Origin: Boletus sp. NGJ
Lineage: Eukaryota > Basidiomycota > Agaricomycetes > Boletales > Boletaceae
Direction of reading: 5' to 3'
Assembly (NCBI GenBank): GCA_019096195.1
Contig: JAGTXK010000157.1
Span: 62,001 to 126,000 of the forward strand
DNA: 64,000 nt
The notes below the pieces were generated by a model, which was not told the DNA's origin, made no database searches, and saw only the letters and a list, made by a program, of their open reading frames with translations. How positions within the stretch are numbered: position 1 is the stretch's first letter; each line of letters begins with the position of its first letter. Of this stretch, positions 23,271 through 34,494 are shown piece by piece. The position numbers and the translations under genes were made by a program.

Positions 23271-23272
23271 CG

Positions 23273-23718
23273 TGTAGATCTAGGTTAGAGTTACATGAAG
23301 GGCCCACATCCCTATTTATAGGCCTTGCCCATCTAGAGTAGGCTTCGTAATGAATATAGTAATCATAAGTCACAGACGAAAGATTACTATAAAAGGATCA
23401 AGGCATGAGTCTGAATGGGGAAGTAGGAATACTGGGCTGTATACGAGAGAGCACAGCTGGGGAGGCAATGTCTATGATTGGGTCAAGAAGGAAGAAGGCA
23501 TATATCAATGAAATAGGGGAGGCAGTGTTCAGACCAAATGGGTAGCTTCCTGAAAAGGGAGTGACAAGTAACTTCCTAGAAAGGAGGTTCCGGATGGGGT
23601 GATGCCTGAGTCGGTGTCATAGGGGAATCCCTGGTCTGAGTCGAAGAATAGATCGTCCCATAGTTCTACAGGAGGTGAGGGAAGGGGAAAAGATGTACCC
23701 CCTTCAGTAACCGTAACA
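23273..23718 (-). repeat. 3' LTR of element B
   Basis: On the minus strand it starts TGTTACGGTTACTGAAGGGG and ends GATCTACA; 446 bp. Homologous to 36876-37343 and to 15340-15786. Directly abuts the mariner fragment M3. Confidence 0.9.
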
Positions 23719-24909
23719 TTACCCTCCTCGTAGTCTTGAAGTTCCATCTCAAGAACTCCTATCTCCCTCGTTCTGCTCATAGTTGGTAAGGTCCCAGGAG
23801 TTGTCAAAGACTCCCTGACTGGGACATGTCTGATAGCCATGTCCTCGTCCTCCACAGTAGGTGCAAATCCTTCGTGGGCAAGCATACTGTGGATGGTTGG
23901 GGGCAACCACCCTACAGTAGGGGCAACGGTACTGGGGGCAGGCGGGCCGAAGGTGACCTTGATGTCTGCATTCATAGCAGCGGATGCCGGTGAGGGGAGC
24001 TCAATGGTTATGAGGTGATCAGGCGCTGGGCAGGGGATTGGGATGACTAGCCATTGAGTCGGAATGGCTGGTAAGAGAGGTGCCTGCGGTGGCCCCAGGA
24101 ACAGGAATGGAGGAAGGAGGAGGGCTTCTCGTTGTAGAGTTCCCCAATATGTGGAAAAGACCTTGGTTGTTGGGGCGAGAGGGAAGGCCAACTGAGAACA
24201 CCATGGCTCCCTGTCAGTGGAGGGTCCTGGTGGGTTGGGAAATGGCTGGGGGAGGAACTGGAAGGATTGATATTGGGGGGGTTTCCTCGGGAGGAGGGGT
24301 TCAGAGTCATGGAGGAAGAGGAGGCGACAATAGTGTCATCAGAGGACTGGGCTCTCTGTGTTTCTGGAGAGTTTCCATCAACTCCGTCAGTGCTTCTGAT
24401 TCCGTTGATGTTCTCCATGGGTCGCTCCGCCATGGAAGGGGCTTGTCTAGGGGGAACAGGGTAGGAGGGCGTGGTGGTTGACAAGGGGGCAAAGAAAATG
24501 CGACTTTCTTCTTCCGAGAGGGAGAGGATGGTGGGGTGGAGGAGGCGATCACGGGTGTTGATGGGTAGAAGGGCGAGGGAATAGTTGAATCCCTCAATGA
24601 AAAGAAGGTTGAGAACAAGTTTGCGAATCTCAAGGATCCCTTCCATTGCCCTTTCTTCTTCAGCAGTCTGTTGGGCATTGGAGTCATAGGGAGCTGCTGA
24701 GTTCCCGTGGGTCCGGAAGAGAAGGGATTGAAGTGAGGAGTAGGATCTGTAGAGGGCGATGAGCTGGATGAGTGAGTCATCGCAGGAGAAGAAGGGGATA
24801 GTCTGGAGGGTCCAGACTGCGACGGGGTCGTCAAGAATGGCGGCATAGAGATTTTGTCAATGAGCAGGGGAGAGTCGGTTGAGGCGTATGGAAGGGGGGC
24901 GAGAGTCAT
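23719..24909 (-). pseudogene. Region between integrase and 3' LTR of element B (Pro/Ser-rich reading frames)
   Basis: Fossil. Between the chromodomain and the 3' LTR lie about 1.2 kb of Pro/Ser-rich coding-like sequence on the element's sense strand (for example SSSSSPSTDPTPHFNPF and PPSSPSRKKKVAFSLPP). Ordinary chromoviruses have little here. It may be an extra gene of this family or a displaced gag-like piece. Broken. Confidence 0.5.
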
Positions 24910-24949
24910 CTACTAATTATGGTGATAGGGGCAGTAGTCAATTCGGCAG

Positions 24950-27223
24950 AAGCTTCAATGTTCTCTGATATGTTTGGGGATGTCGAGATCTGGGTATTGC
25001 TTTTGAAGGCAGGCTTGGATAAGAGCAGCTGATACGCAGGTGAGTAAAATGAACAGGGAGGTATTATCTTGGGGCATGGGCTCGTCTCAAAGCTTGAGTC
25101 ATCTTTTATACTCCAGGAGTATCTTCTTGGCATTCCCAAGATTGGCCTCTGGTTCCCAAGTTCGTTCTGCTGCGGAGTATCCTTTCCAGTGTGTTAGGTA
25201 CTGCCTTCTTTCCGGTTTTCCCCAATGGTTGATGATGCTGTCCACTTTGTATTCTTCTTCAGTTCCGACAAGTTCCGGTGGTGGTTGAGTGAAATTGGGG
25301 CCATATTCTGTAGTCTCCCAATACGGAGAAAGTAGGGATGTGTGGAACACATCATGGATCTTCCACTGTTTTGGCAACTTGAGTCGGAATGCCATGGAGG
25401 ATACCACTTGAGTAATTTCAAATAGTCCAGTTCGTTTCGGGGACAGCTTTTGAGAGGGGACTTGGAGTTTCAGGTTCTTGGTGTCCAGCCATACCTTATC
25501 TCCGAGTTTCCAGGGTTTGAAGCGAGAGTGGACTCTCTCCTTCATGCATAGTTGTGCCAATTTGTGTGCTGCTTCTGCTTCCTTTCTTGATTCTTCCAGG
25601 AAAGAGAGTCTCTCCTCTAGGGCTGGTAGAAAGGTTTTTCCAATAGAAGGATATGCTCTTGGCTCATATCCAAGGATCAAGGAGAAGGGTGATTTTCCAG
25701 TGACCAAGTGAGTTGCAGAGTTATGAGCGAACTCTGCCATGGGTAATAGTTCCAACCACCTCTGTGGTTGGCCATTGCAGAATATCTGGAGGTAGGTTTC
25801 TAGTTCCTGGTTATATCGTTCCGTTTCACCATCTATTTGTGGGTGATAGGCTGTGGAAAGGGCGATGTCATAGTTCAGGAGCCTAGTGAGCTCCCGAGCG
25901 AACGCAGACGCGAATTGTGGGCCACGATCTGAAACTAGTTTGTTGTGTAAACCATACTGTAGGAAGACTTTTTCAAAGAAAAGACGGGCTATACCAGCCG
26001 TGTCCACTGTTTTTGTGCAAGGGGTGAGAATTACCCCCTTACTAAGCCCATGGTTGACCATGACCATGACTGAATCGAAGCCCTCCACTGGGGGCAGGTC
26101 AGTGATCAAATCCACTGATAGATGTTGGAAAGGGCGGCGGCCCTCAAAAGCCAGGGGGGTGACCAGGGGAACTGTAGGATGTGTTTGAACCTTGTTACTT
26201 TGACAAATGGCGCAACCAGTGATGAATTTCCAGACTCACTACATTTGTCTGGGCCACCAGTAATCCTTGGCCAGGAGCTGAGTGGTATAAAGGTGTCTGC
26301 TGTATCCTCCCTCAAAGAAGGAATAAACCGAGGAAACCAACTCCTGCCGGGCTGGGCCGGGGATGTACATCTGGTTCTTGAAGTAGAGGTTGCCATTGTC
26401 AAAGGTTCAGTTTTCCACATTGGATTGGGTGAAGAGAGGTTCTCCTTGTCCTATGCATTCCATGGCAGAGAGTACCAGTGGATCCTTCTAAGAGGACCCC
26501 TTGATTTTCTTGGCTAATGCTAGGTCGATCATTCATACTTGACAGTCAAATGCATCAGATGGGAGGAGTTGCACATCTTCGTTATCCTTGGAAGTGTCAA
26601 TCTCGTTCCGACAAGACAATGCATCTGCGGGGGCCATTTTCGTTCTGGGTAGAGCCTGGTAGGCCATGTCATAGTCTTGAAGGAACAAAAGCCATCTTGC
26701 TTGTCATCAGGATAACTGTTGGGGTTCCTTGAAGAATGTCAAGTTCTTGTGGTCAGTTAACACTGTTATGGGGTGGGGGGATCCAAGGAGGTATTGCCAC
26801 CACTCTTTCAAGCCTCGTACGACAGCCAATAGTTCCCTGTCATAGATGTCGTAATTTCTCTCAGCTAGAGAGAAAGTCTTGGAGAGGTAACCACATGGTT
26901 GCATGTCTCCGTTATTGTTGTTCTGCATAAGTACTGCTCCTGACGCTGTGAGTGAGGCGTCTGTCATGAGAGTGAAGGGTTTTGAAGTATTGGAGAAGGC
27001 GAGGACAGGTTTCTTGGTGAATGCTGCCTGTAGGGTTCTGAATGATTTTTCTTGAAGTGATCCCCAGGACCAAGTTGTCGTTTGCTTTGTGAGATCCAGC
27101 AAAGGACATGCAATGTTGGAAAAGGAGGGGATGAACTTTCTGTAAAAATTACAGAATCCAATGAAGGACCATATATTCTTTATGTTCACCGGGGGCTTTC
27201 ATTGTTTGATGGCATTGAGCTTG
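24950..27223 (-). pseudogene. RT end, RNase H, integrase and chromodomain of element B (fossil)
   Basis: Sense-strand landmarks from right to left: RT thumb/connection (SFIGFCNFYRKFIPSFSN), RNase H start (TLMTDASLTASGAVLMQ), YDIYDRELLAVVRGLKEWW, integrase core (DRGPQFASAFARELTRLL, then STAYHPQIDGETERYNQ), GKSPFSLILGYEP, and a C-terminal chromodomain (VDSIINHWGKPERRQYLTHW, ending RTWEPEANL). This identifies the chromovirus branch of Ty3/Gypsy. Broken. Confidence 0.9.
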
Positions 27224-27228
27224 ACTGG

Positions 27229-27592
27229 TGAAAGAAAGAAGGCCTCAATATCTCAAGAGTCGCAAGCGCGATATTCGAGAGAGAGAAGAGGAATTCCAAG
27301 ACTAGACTAATACAAGTGCTGGAGCGCTACTTATATACTAACTACTTGATGAGCACGGACCAGCTTAGGGCCGGTCATGGAACCTACTGGAATGTTCCGT
27401 ATGACGTAGGGTGACGTAGTGGGGTCTAGCCTGATCTATGGGTATAGGGGTGTGACGTAGGCTGACTGATGAGCGACGTATGGTCTGGACGTAAGGTCTA
27501 GGCCTAGTGGTAACTACGTAAGGCGTTCGTGGGATCGTCTAAGTGATAGCTAACTACGGTAAAGAAAAGAGAAAATGTCCGAGTTCGTTTCA
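27229..27592 (-). repeat. 3' LTR of inner chromovirus
   Basis: 364 bp. On the plus strand it begins TGAAAGAAAGAAGGCC and ends GAGTTCGTTTCA, so it has TG...CA ends. On the sense strand the LTR is preceded by the polypurine tract taaaaaggggg (27594-27604), the plus-strand primer. Confidence 0.93.
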
Positions 27593-27695
27593 TTACCCCC
27601 TTTTTAGCCATCGAACTCCCGGTCGATGATGATACCGGTAAGTTTGACGTCGCTATGGGGGGTGGGGATCTCGAAGAGTCGGTCGGGGAGGCGGT

Positions 27696-29100
27696 TTAGG
27701 GAGGCCGCGTACGAGCGGAAGGATGCGATCGTCGAATAGGGGGGTTTCGGGGAACGCGCAGGTTGGGCAGTCGCACTCGTTGTCGGCGAGGGTGCGAATG
27801 GCGGTAGGGTTTTCTCGGTGGAACTTCTCGATCGCCTGTGGGGCGTTTGAGACGTTCTTTTTGGGTTCCCATGTGCGTTCTTCGCGGGGGATATCCCTTC
27901 CACTGTACCAGGTACTCGGTTTTACCGCATCGCTTACGTGAGTCGGCGACGTGCTCCACTTCGTACTCTTCTTGCTGTTGGACGATAACCGGGGGGGGCG
28001 GTTTCGGTTTCGTCTGCGAGGGGGAGGTGCCCGGGTGGTAAGGCGTGAGGAGCGACTCGTGGAATACGGGGTGGATCCCCTTCCACGTTCGCGGGAGGTC
28101 CAGCTCGTAGGAGGCCTCGCCGACCTTGCGCTTCACCTTGAATGGGCCGTGTCGTTTGTCGTCGAACTTCTTGGTCGGGCGGTCGGTCCGGATGTGGGTC
28201 CCTTCGAGTAGGACCCGTTTGGCCGACGGTGTATTCGACGGCGGGGGAGGCGCGCTTGTCGTGCGCCTTCTTCATCGCTTCTGCCGCCTTTTCCAGCGCG
28301 TCCTTGGCCGTAGTTGTGGTGGGCTTTCATTGTTTCGGCGAAGGCGGCGGCAGACTCGTTCCTCACTTCCACTCGTTTGTTGGGTATGAGCGGCTGCTGC
28401 CCGTAGTTGAGCAGGAAGGGAGAGACGCCGGTGGCGCTGGTGGTCTGCGAGTTGTGGGCGAACTCGGCCAGGGGTAGCCATTCGGCCCAGTCGGTTTGGC
28501 GATGGTTGACGTAGATGCGGAGGTACTTCTCAACCTCTCGGTTGACGCGTTCCGTCTGCCCGTCGGTTTGAGGGTGGTAGGCGGTGGACGGGTTGGCTTG
28601 GATGCCGAGGAGGGAGTAGAGGTCGCGCATGAACGACGACACGAATTGGGTTCCTCGGTCGGAGATCACCTTGCGGGGGACACCGTGGAGCTTGAAGACC
28701 TGGTCGCGGAAGATCGTCGCGACCCCTTGCGACGTAATGGTGTCCATCACCAGGAGCTAGGTGGATCATTTTGGAGAAACGATCGACGACGACCAGAATG
28801 GCGTTCTTGCCATCTGATTGTGGGAAGGGGGCCGATCAGGTCGACGGAGATGACTTCCCAGGGGGCCGATGGGATCTCATTTGGGTGGAGCGGCGTGTTG
28901 ATTGCCGAGGTCTTGGCTTTGACCTTCTGGCATGTGTCACACCCTTTGACGTAAGCCTCCACGTCGCGTCGAAGCGCGGGCCAGTAGTATTCGCTCATGA
29001 TCAAGTCGCGAGTGCGCCGGATGCCGGGGTGGCCGGCGATCGGATGGTCATGGTTCGCGATGAGGATGTCCTCTCGGAGTTTCGCGTCGTTTGGCACGTA
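27696..29100 (-). pseudogene. Integrase and chromodomain of inner chromovirus (fossil)
   Basis: Sense-strand landmarks: HHCC zinc-binding region (ending CDTCQKVK, about 28920), core with DRGTQFVSSFMRDLYSLLG and STAYHPQTDGQTERVNREVE (about 28530-28670), GVSPFLLNYGQQP, and a chromodomain (EHVADSRKRCGKTEYLVQWK, about 27890-27950). The chromodomain is thought to steer insertion to marked chromatin. Broken. Confidence 0.9.
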
Positions 29101-30770
29101 GACGAGCGACTTCCAGTGGACAAGCCCGTCCTTGCGGGTCCAGGGGGAGTCCTTTTTCTCTAAGCCTTCCTTGGCGAACTGCTCAAGTTTGTACTGTAGT
29201 TTGGTGATCCTTGAGAGCGTGCTCGCTGGTGCGACGGCTTTGAGGGAGACTGTCGTGGAGGTAGGCGACGGTGGGGGCGAAAAAAGGGCGTCAGGCAGTA
29301 GGGTCTGCGCGGTGTTATCGGATGTCACCCCCGTTTCAAAGTCTGGCCTCCGGGACAGAGGATCCGCGGGGTTTGTTTTGCCCGGCCGGTGGCTGATGAC
29401 TACGTGGTACTCCTGTAGTACTTGTTGCCAGCGGGCCTGGCGGCGGGTGAGATCTTGGGGTTTGCGGAAGAACTCGAGGTTCTTGTGGTCCGTCCAGATC
29501 TCGATAGGGTGGGCTGCCTCGAGGAGGTACTGTCGCCATTCGTTGAGGGCGAACATGATGGCGAGCATCTCGAGGTCAGCGGCGTGGTAGTTCCTCTCGG
29601 CGTCGTTGAGGGAACGGGAGATGAAGGCGACGGGGTGCCATATGCCGTCGTGCTCGTTGGGAGAGGATGGCGCCGATGCCGATGCCCGAGCCGTCAGTTT
29701 CGATGCGGTAGGGGTCGGTGTCGGTGGGCATGGCGAGCGCCGGGGCGGAGGAGATGGTGTCCTTGAGGGCTTGGAAGGCCTCCTGGCAGGCGGTCGTCCA
29801 CTCGAAGTCTTTCTTCACCGACGTGAGCGCGTTGAGGGGGCGCGCAATCATTGCGAAGTTCTTGACGAACCGTCGGTAGAAGTTGAGGAATCCGAGGAAA
29901 CCTCGCAGCGTCTTCTTCGAGGTAGGGGCGTTGGCCAGCTCTTGATGGCTTCCACCTTTCTCTCTCGTCCATCTTCACCTTGTCTTGTGCGACGATGAGC
30001 CCGAGGAACTCGGTCTCTTGGACTTCAAAGTCGCATTTGTCGTGGCGCAGGTAGAGGTGGGCGTCGCGGAGGATTTGTAGCACTTCGCGTACTACCTTGC
30101 GGTGTTCTTCGAGTGTCCTCGTGAATATCATGATATCGTCTATGTAGACGACCACTACGCCTCGGTCCACCAGGTGTCTGAACAGCGCGTTCATCATTGT
30201 TTGAAACGTCGCTGGAGAGTTGGTGAGCCCGAAGAACATCACGAGGGGCTCGAATAGCCCGCGATTGGTTCGGAAGGCGGCCTTCCACTCATCGCCTTCT
30301 GCCATTCGTACGTTGTTGTACCCCCATCTCACGTCGAACTTGGTGTAGTACTTGGCCGACTTGAGTTTGTCGACCAGTTCGCTTATGAGTGGGAGCGGGT
30401 AGCGGTTGCGTTTTGTCACCGCGTTTAGCTTGCGGTAATCTTGTACGGGGCGGAGGCGTCCGTCTTTCTTCTTGATGAAGAAGAAGGCTGATGCGAAGGG
30501 TGACTTGGAGGGTCGTATCCTCCCGGATTTAAGGTTCTCCTCGAGGAAGGAGTCCAGTTCTTTTTGTTCGCCCGGGTTAAGAGGATAGACCTTGCAGTCT
30601 ACCTCATGGTTTCCGGGGAGTAGCTCGATGGCGTGATCCCAAGGGCGTCTCGGGGGTAGCGCATCAAAGCTTTCTTTGTCGAAGACGTCTTTATATTCGT
30701 GGACGTACTTCGGGGCGGCTTCCTCGAAGGTTTTCTTCTTTTTCTGGACGTAATCCTTAATGGCCACCTC
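29100..30770 (-). pseudogene. Reverse transcriptase and RNase H of inner chromovirus (fossil)
   Basis: Sense-strand landmarks: DGRLRPVQDYRKLN (about 30440), FDVRWGYNNVRMAEGDEWK, FFGLTNSPATFQTMMNALF, the catalytic box YIDDIM (about 30130-30147), FLGLIVAQDKVKMD, the RNase H start with ETDGSGIGIGAILSQ, and ILAIMFALNEWRQYL (about 29550). Broken. Confidence 0.92.
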
Positions 30771-30869
30771 CGTGGCGACGTTTCGATTTCACATGTACTC
30801 TACTACATCGAGCTCGAATAGTCTGTCACCTTGGGATGGCATGTAATCTACGTCCATCTCGTCTTCCTC

Positions 30870-31530
30870 CTCGTCTACGTTGCTCACGGCGTGATCCCCC
30901 TTGCATCTGAAGGAAATCCTCCCGGTCTTTCCAGTTGATGGCTGGGTTGTGCATCTTCAGCCAGTCGTGTCCCAAGGAATACGGTGTTGGGCCCGAGATT
31001 GGTTACTGCGAGGGCTAACTGTTCCTTGTGGTCGTTCACCTGGAGCTCGAGGATCACGAATTTCTCTACTTTTGCCTCCGGCGTTTGGCGTGCCATCGGC
31101 GTTGTAGACGGTGAGGGGGCGGGGGAGGGGAGTGTGTCTTTTACCCCCTTTTCAGCCACGAACTTCTCGTGGATGGACGATCCGGTGCAGCCTGAATCGA
31201 TCAGTGCCTTGACGTTGGCGGTCTGTCGGTTCAGGAAGGGTTAGTGTCACCGGGATTTCCAACGAGTTTCGCTTCGTGGATCGAGGGGATGCTTTCCGGA
31301 ATTTCGGGGCGTGCTGTAGGTCATGGAGGACCCAGTACGCGTCTTCGTCGGAAAGTCTTCGGAGGTCCTGCACGAGGTCCCGAGATACTTCGATCGTCCG
31401 GCTGTCGTGGACGAAGGACTTCAAGTGGTGGATGCTGCGGTCAACATCCGTGTTCTCCACTTGTGCCTTCATCCAACGTATGGACCAGGGGTCCAACGTG
31501 TTCAGCCAGGAGCGAGAGGACATCTCTTCC
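30870..31530 (-). pseudogene. Protease region of inner chromovirus (fossil)
   Basis: Aspartic protease signature LIDSGCTGSSIHEKF near 31150-31205 on the sense strand, followed by NTVFLGTRLAEDAQPS-like sequence. Lies between gag and RT as expected. Broken. Confidence 0.75.
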
Positions 31531-31769
31531 TTTCGTGCCTCCTTGGGGTGTTTGCGAGGGATGGTGTCCGCGTCGTTCGGGACCGTCGTCTCGCTTTACG
31601 GACGGTGCGAACTTCACTTTTCGCGGCATGATGGTTACTTGTCTTTAGCGGGCGGAGTGCCCGGGAGGTTCACGCGCTTGCTCGTACTTCTCGTCTTCAG
31701 TCTCGTCAATGCTCAGAACGGAGAACAATGTTATTGTGCAATGACTTAGGTGTTGGTACAGCAGGTCGA

Positions 31770-33550
31770 CTGGTGTCTACTGTACAGACTGAAAACCCGA
31801 GTCACTTTGTACATCGGGGGCGTACACTACTGGCTCCTCCATGCGGGAGCCTCCGCGGAGTCCATCATGGCTCCGTATCGTAGCAAACATGTCCGGGGAA
31901 ACTTCCTGGCCGTTTACCGTGATGCTCCTCGCTTGCGGGCGAGGGCGGGGCGGGTGGTCGGCGCAGGGCCAGGGCTTCCTGCATTTTCGGCACAGCCCAG
32001 CTGCGCGTGCCTTGTCGAGCTCCATGGGAGCGCCTTGTCCGGGAAAGACCCCGGTGGTCTGAGGGTGCGGGCGCGCGACGGGCGCCGAGGGGGGCGGGCG
32101 AGTAGGGGGGGGAGCAGCGGGCGGTGCGTAAGAACGGGGACGCGGGATGAAGCGCGGGTTGTAGGTGGGACCGGTGGCGAAGACATTGGAGGCCTTTCTT
32201 GCGCTCTGCGATGGCGCCAAGGACCTCCTCTGCCCGTACCAGGGCGGTCTCCCACTCACGGACGTCGGTGGAGTCGATGAGGTCTGGCTTGTACCTCTCG
32301 ACGTACTCAACCAGTTCGTTCCGGGCCTGGTGCCGGATCTGATTGACGATCGTCCTCCCCGTTGATCCTCACGTCGAATTTGGCCTCGATGGCCAGCTGG
32401 ACACAGGCGCGTGAAGTAGTCCTCCACTGCTGTCCTTCCCTTGGCGAAGGGAGAACAGCTTTCTGTTCAGCCAGGCGAGACGAGGCCGGCGGGTTGGAAC
32501 GTCTTCTTGAGTTTCTCCACGAAGAACTCGAAGTTGACGGCGGCGTAGGCGTCTCCTTCAACCAGGAGGTCTGAGAACCGCCCGGCGGCCGTTGTCGCCT
32601 CGCATGTACGACAGGGTGATGAGTATCTTTTGCCGGTCAGTCGGCGTGCTCTCGAAGCCGTTGAGGTAGGAGATGTGACTGTTCCTCCACCACTGAACGA
32701 ACTTCTCCTTGTTTCCGTCGTAATGCTCAGGCTTCGCGGCCAGGCTCTTCCCGATCCTCAGGGAAGTCGGGGGGAAGCCACGTGCGGCGGGCCGACGGGA
32801 TCCCAGGTGAAGGCCGAGTGGGAGGGGGAGCTCGGCTGCGGGGGCATGGGGAGCGGGCGCGAAGGAGCTGGGCCCTGCGGTGGGACCAGACAGGGAGTCC
32901 TCCCTGGGAGAAGGGATATAGACTCGGATACCGTAGCTCGGGGAGGGGACTGCGTGTGTGGCTGCGGGAGGGTCTACTCGCGGCAGCTCGATCGGCGGGG
33001 GCGGTCCAGCCGCTGCGGCGTCGGCCGCGAATGCTTGGCGCCACAGATTGTAGCGCAGGACGGATTGGTGCAGGAGGTACTGCGCGATGTCCTCTTGGCG
33101 GGTAGGGGACGGAGGGGCCTGCGGTAGGGGGGCCGGGATCGTTTGCGGGGTAGGTTGGACGAGCTGGAGGGTAGGCAGGCCCTGGGCTGCCGCCCGGTTG
33201 GCCAGGTCCCTGAAGCTGCCCGGGGCGGGGGCGGCGGACACGGGGCGAGAGTACGGCAGTTGGGGTTCTTGGCTCATCTCGGCGTAAGTCCTGCGAGCTG
33301 AGCGAGGCGGGTTATAGTGCGGTGTTGGTGATCGTGCGTGGAGTAGGTGGTGAGGACCGTGTGGATGACGAAGGAGTAGTCGGGGTGTACCCAGACGTAG
33401 CGGCATCTGAATACGTTGTACGTGCGGGGGCGTGTCTGAAGACAGGGCTGCAAAGAATAACGGCGGGAAAGACCGCACACCGTCAGGAAGTGGGAGAGTC
33501 GAGCGATAGGAACTGGAGGATGACTCCCGTACTACAGGGAGGTGGTGCAC
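31770..33550 (-). pseudogene. gag region of inner chromovirus (fossil)
   Basis: Pro/Ala-rich N-terminal part (about 32700-33300), capsid-like part with KPEHYDGNKEKFVQWW (about 32690-32740), and a single zinc knuckle CRKCRKPWPCADH near 31960-32000. Broken. Confidence 0.8.
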
Positions 33551-34115
33551 GCTCGAAAGTCGAGGTAAATCGAGTTATCGCACCTACGTGACGTTACGGG
33601 TAATCACGCGAACCCGGGTCCACTATCGTAGCACCAGCGTACGCTCTGGTCGGCAACCACCAGAGAAGTGGGGCTAGTGCACTATGCCCGACAGCAACTT
33701 TATCCTTATTTGTGACGCCGGACGAGCGTATGTGCAAGCGTTTCGCCGAGTGCTTTACTCGCGTACGTCACGTGTACGAGCGGGTTCCTCAAACCTGAGG
33801 TCCGGTATAGGGGTGAACGGCGGCGACGAGCCCACGCGTTCGGAAGTGAATGGAGGGAGGGAGAAGCGAGACCCGAACTCCTTATTCGTTCCCTGCAGTC
33901 GAGGAGATCCCTGCGCTGAGCAACCGCCGTATAGGTCCGGAATTATGCTCTATCGCTAACGGGGGTCCCTCGGTTCCTCTGAGGGTCAGATACGGGGAGC
34001 GTTGGATCGAAGGGCGAGAGCGGTACTAGCGGGCAAAAAGTTTGCTCCGACTAGGCAAAACAGTAGGGGTAGAGGGGAGGAAATGTCCAGAGGCGAAGAG
34101 CCCGGGGACGAGGAA

Positions 34116-34128
34116 TAGTCTTGGAATT
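34116..34128 (-). promoter_or_regulatory. Self-primer binding site of inner chromovirus
   Basis: The 13 bases next to the 5' LTR (sense AATTCCAAGACTA) are the exact reverse complement of 34193-34205 inside the LTR. In Tf1-type elements the 5' end of the RNA folds back on such a site and primes its own reverse transcription. A TATATAA box at about 34230-34236 would place the transcript start at or near 34205, as this model needs. Confidence 0.7.
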
Positions 34129-34489
34129 TGAAAGGAAAGAAGGCCTCAATATCTCAAGAGTCGCAAGCACGATATTCGAGAGAGAGAAGAGGAATTCCAA
34201 GACTAGACTAATACAAGTGTTGGAGCGCTACTTATATACTAACTACTTGTGAGCACGGACCAGCTTAGGGCCGGTCATGGAACCTACTAGAATGTTCCAT
34301 ATGACGTACGGTGACGTAGTGGGGTCTAGCCTGATCTATGGGTATAGGGTTATGACGTAGGCTGACTAATGTGTGACGTAGGTCTAGACTAAGGTCTAGG
34401 TATAATGGTAACTACGTAAGGCGTTCGTGGGATCGTCTAAGTGTTAGCTAACTACGGTAAGTAAAGGAAAAATGTCCGAGTTCGTTTCA
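34129..34489 (-). repeat. 5' LTR of inner chromovirus
   Basis: 361 bp, partner of 27229-27592. It carries the predicted promoter (TATATAA on the sense strand, about 34230) and the 13-base segment complementary to the primer site. Confidence 0.93.
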
Positions 34490-34494
34490 ACTGG

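Larger units (their letters stand above)
27229..34489 (-). mobile_element. Inner chromovirus (Ty3/Gypsy) element, Tf1-like
   Basis: LTRs at 27229-27592 and 34129-34489, flanked on both sides by ACTGG (27224-27228 and 34490-34494), the 5-bp target duplication. Total 7,261 bp. It has gag, protease, RT, RNase H, integrase and chromodomain regions in chromovirus order. The two LTRs are alike but not identical (I estimate mid-nineties per cent), so the insertion is not very recent. It is broken, with roughly eight to ten breaks. The RNA primer site looks self-complementary to the LTR, as in Tf1/sushi elements. Confidence 0.95.
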
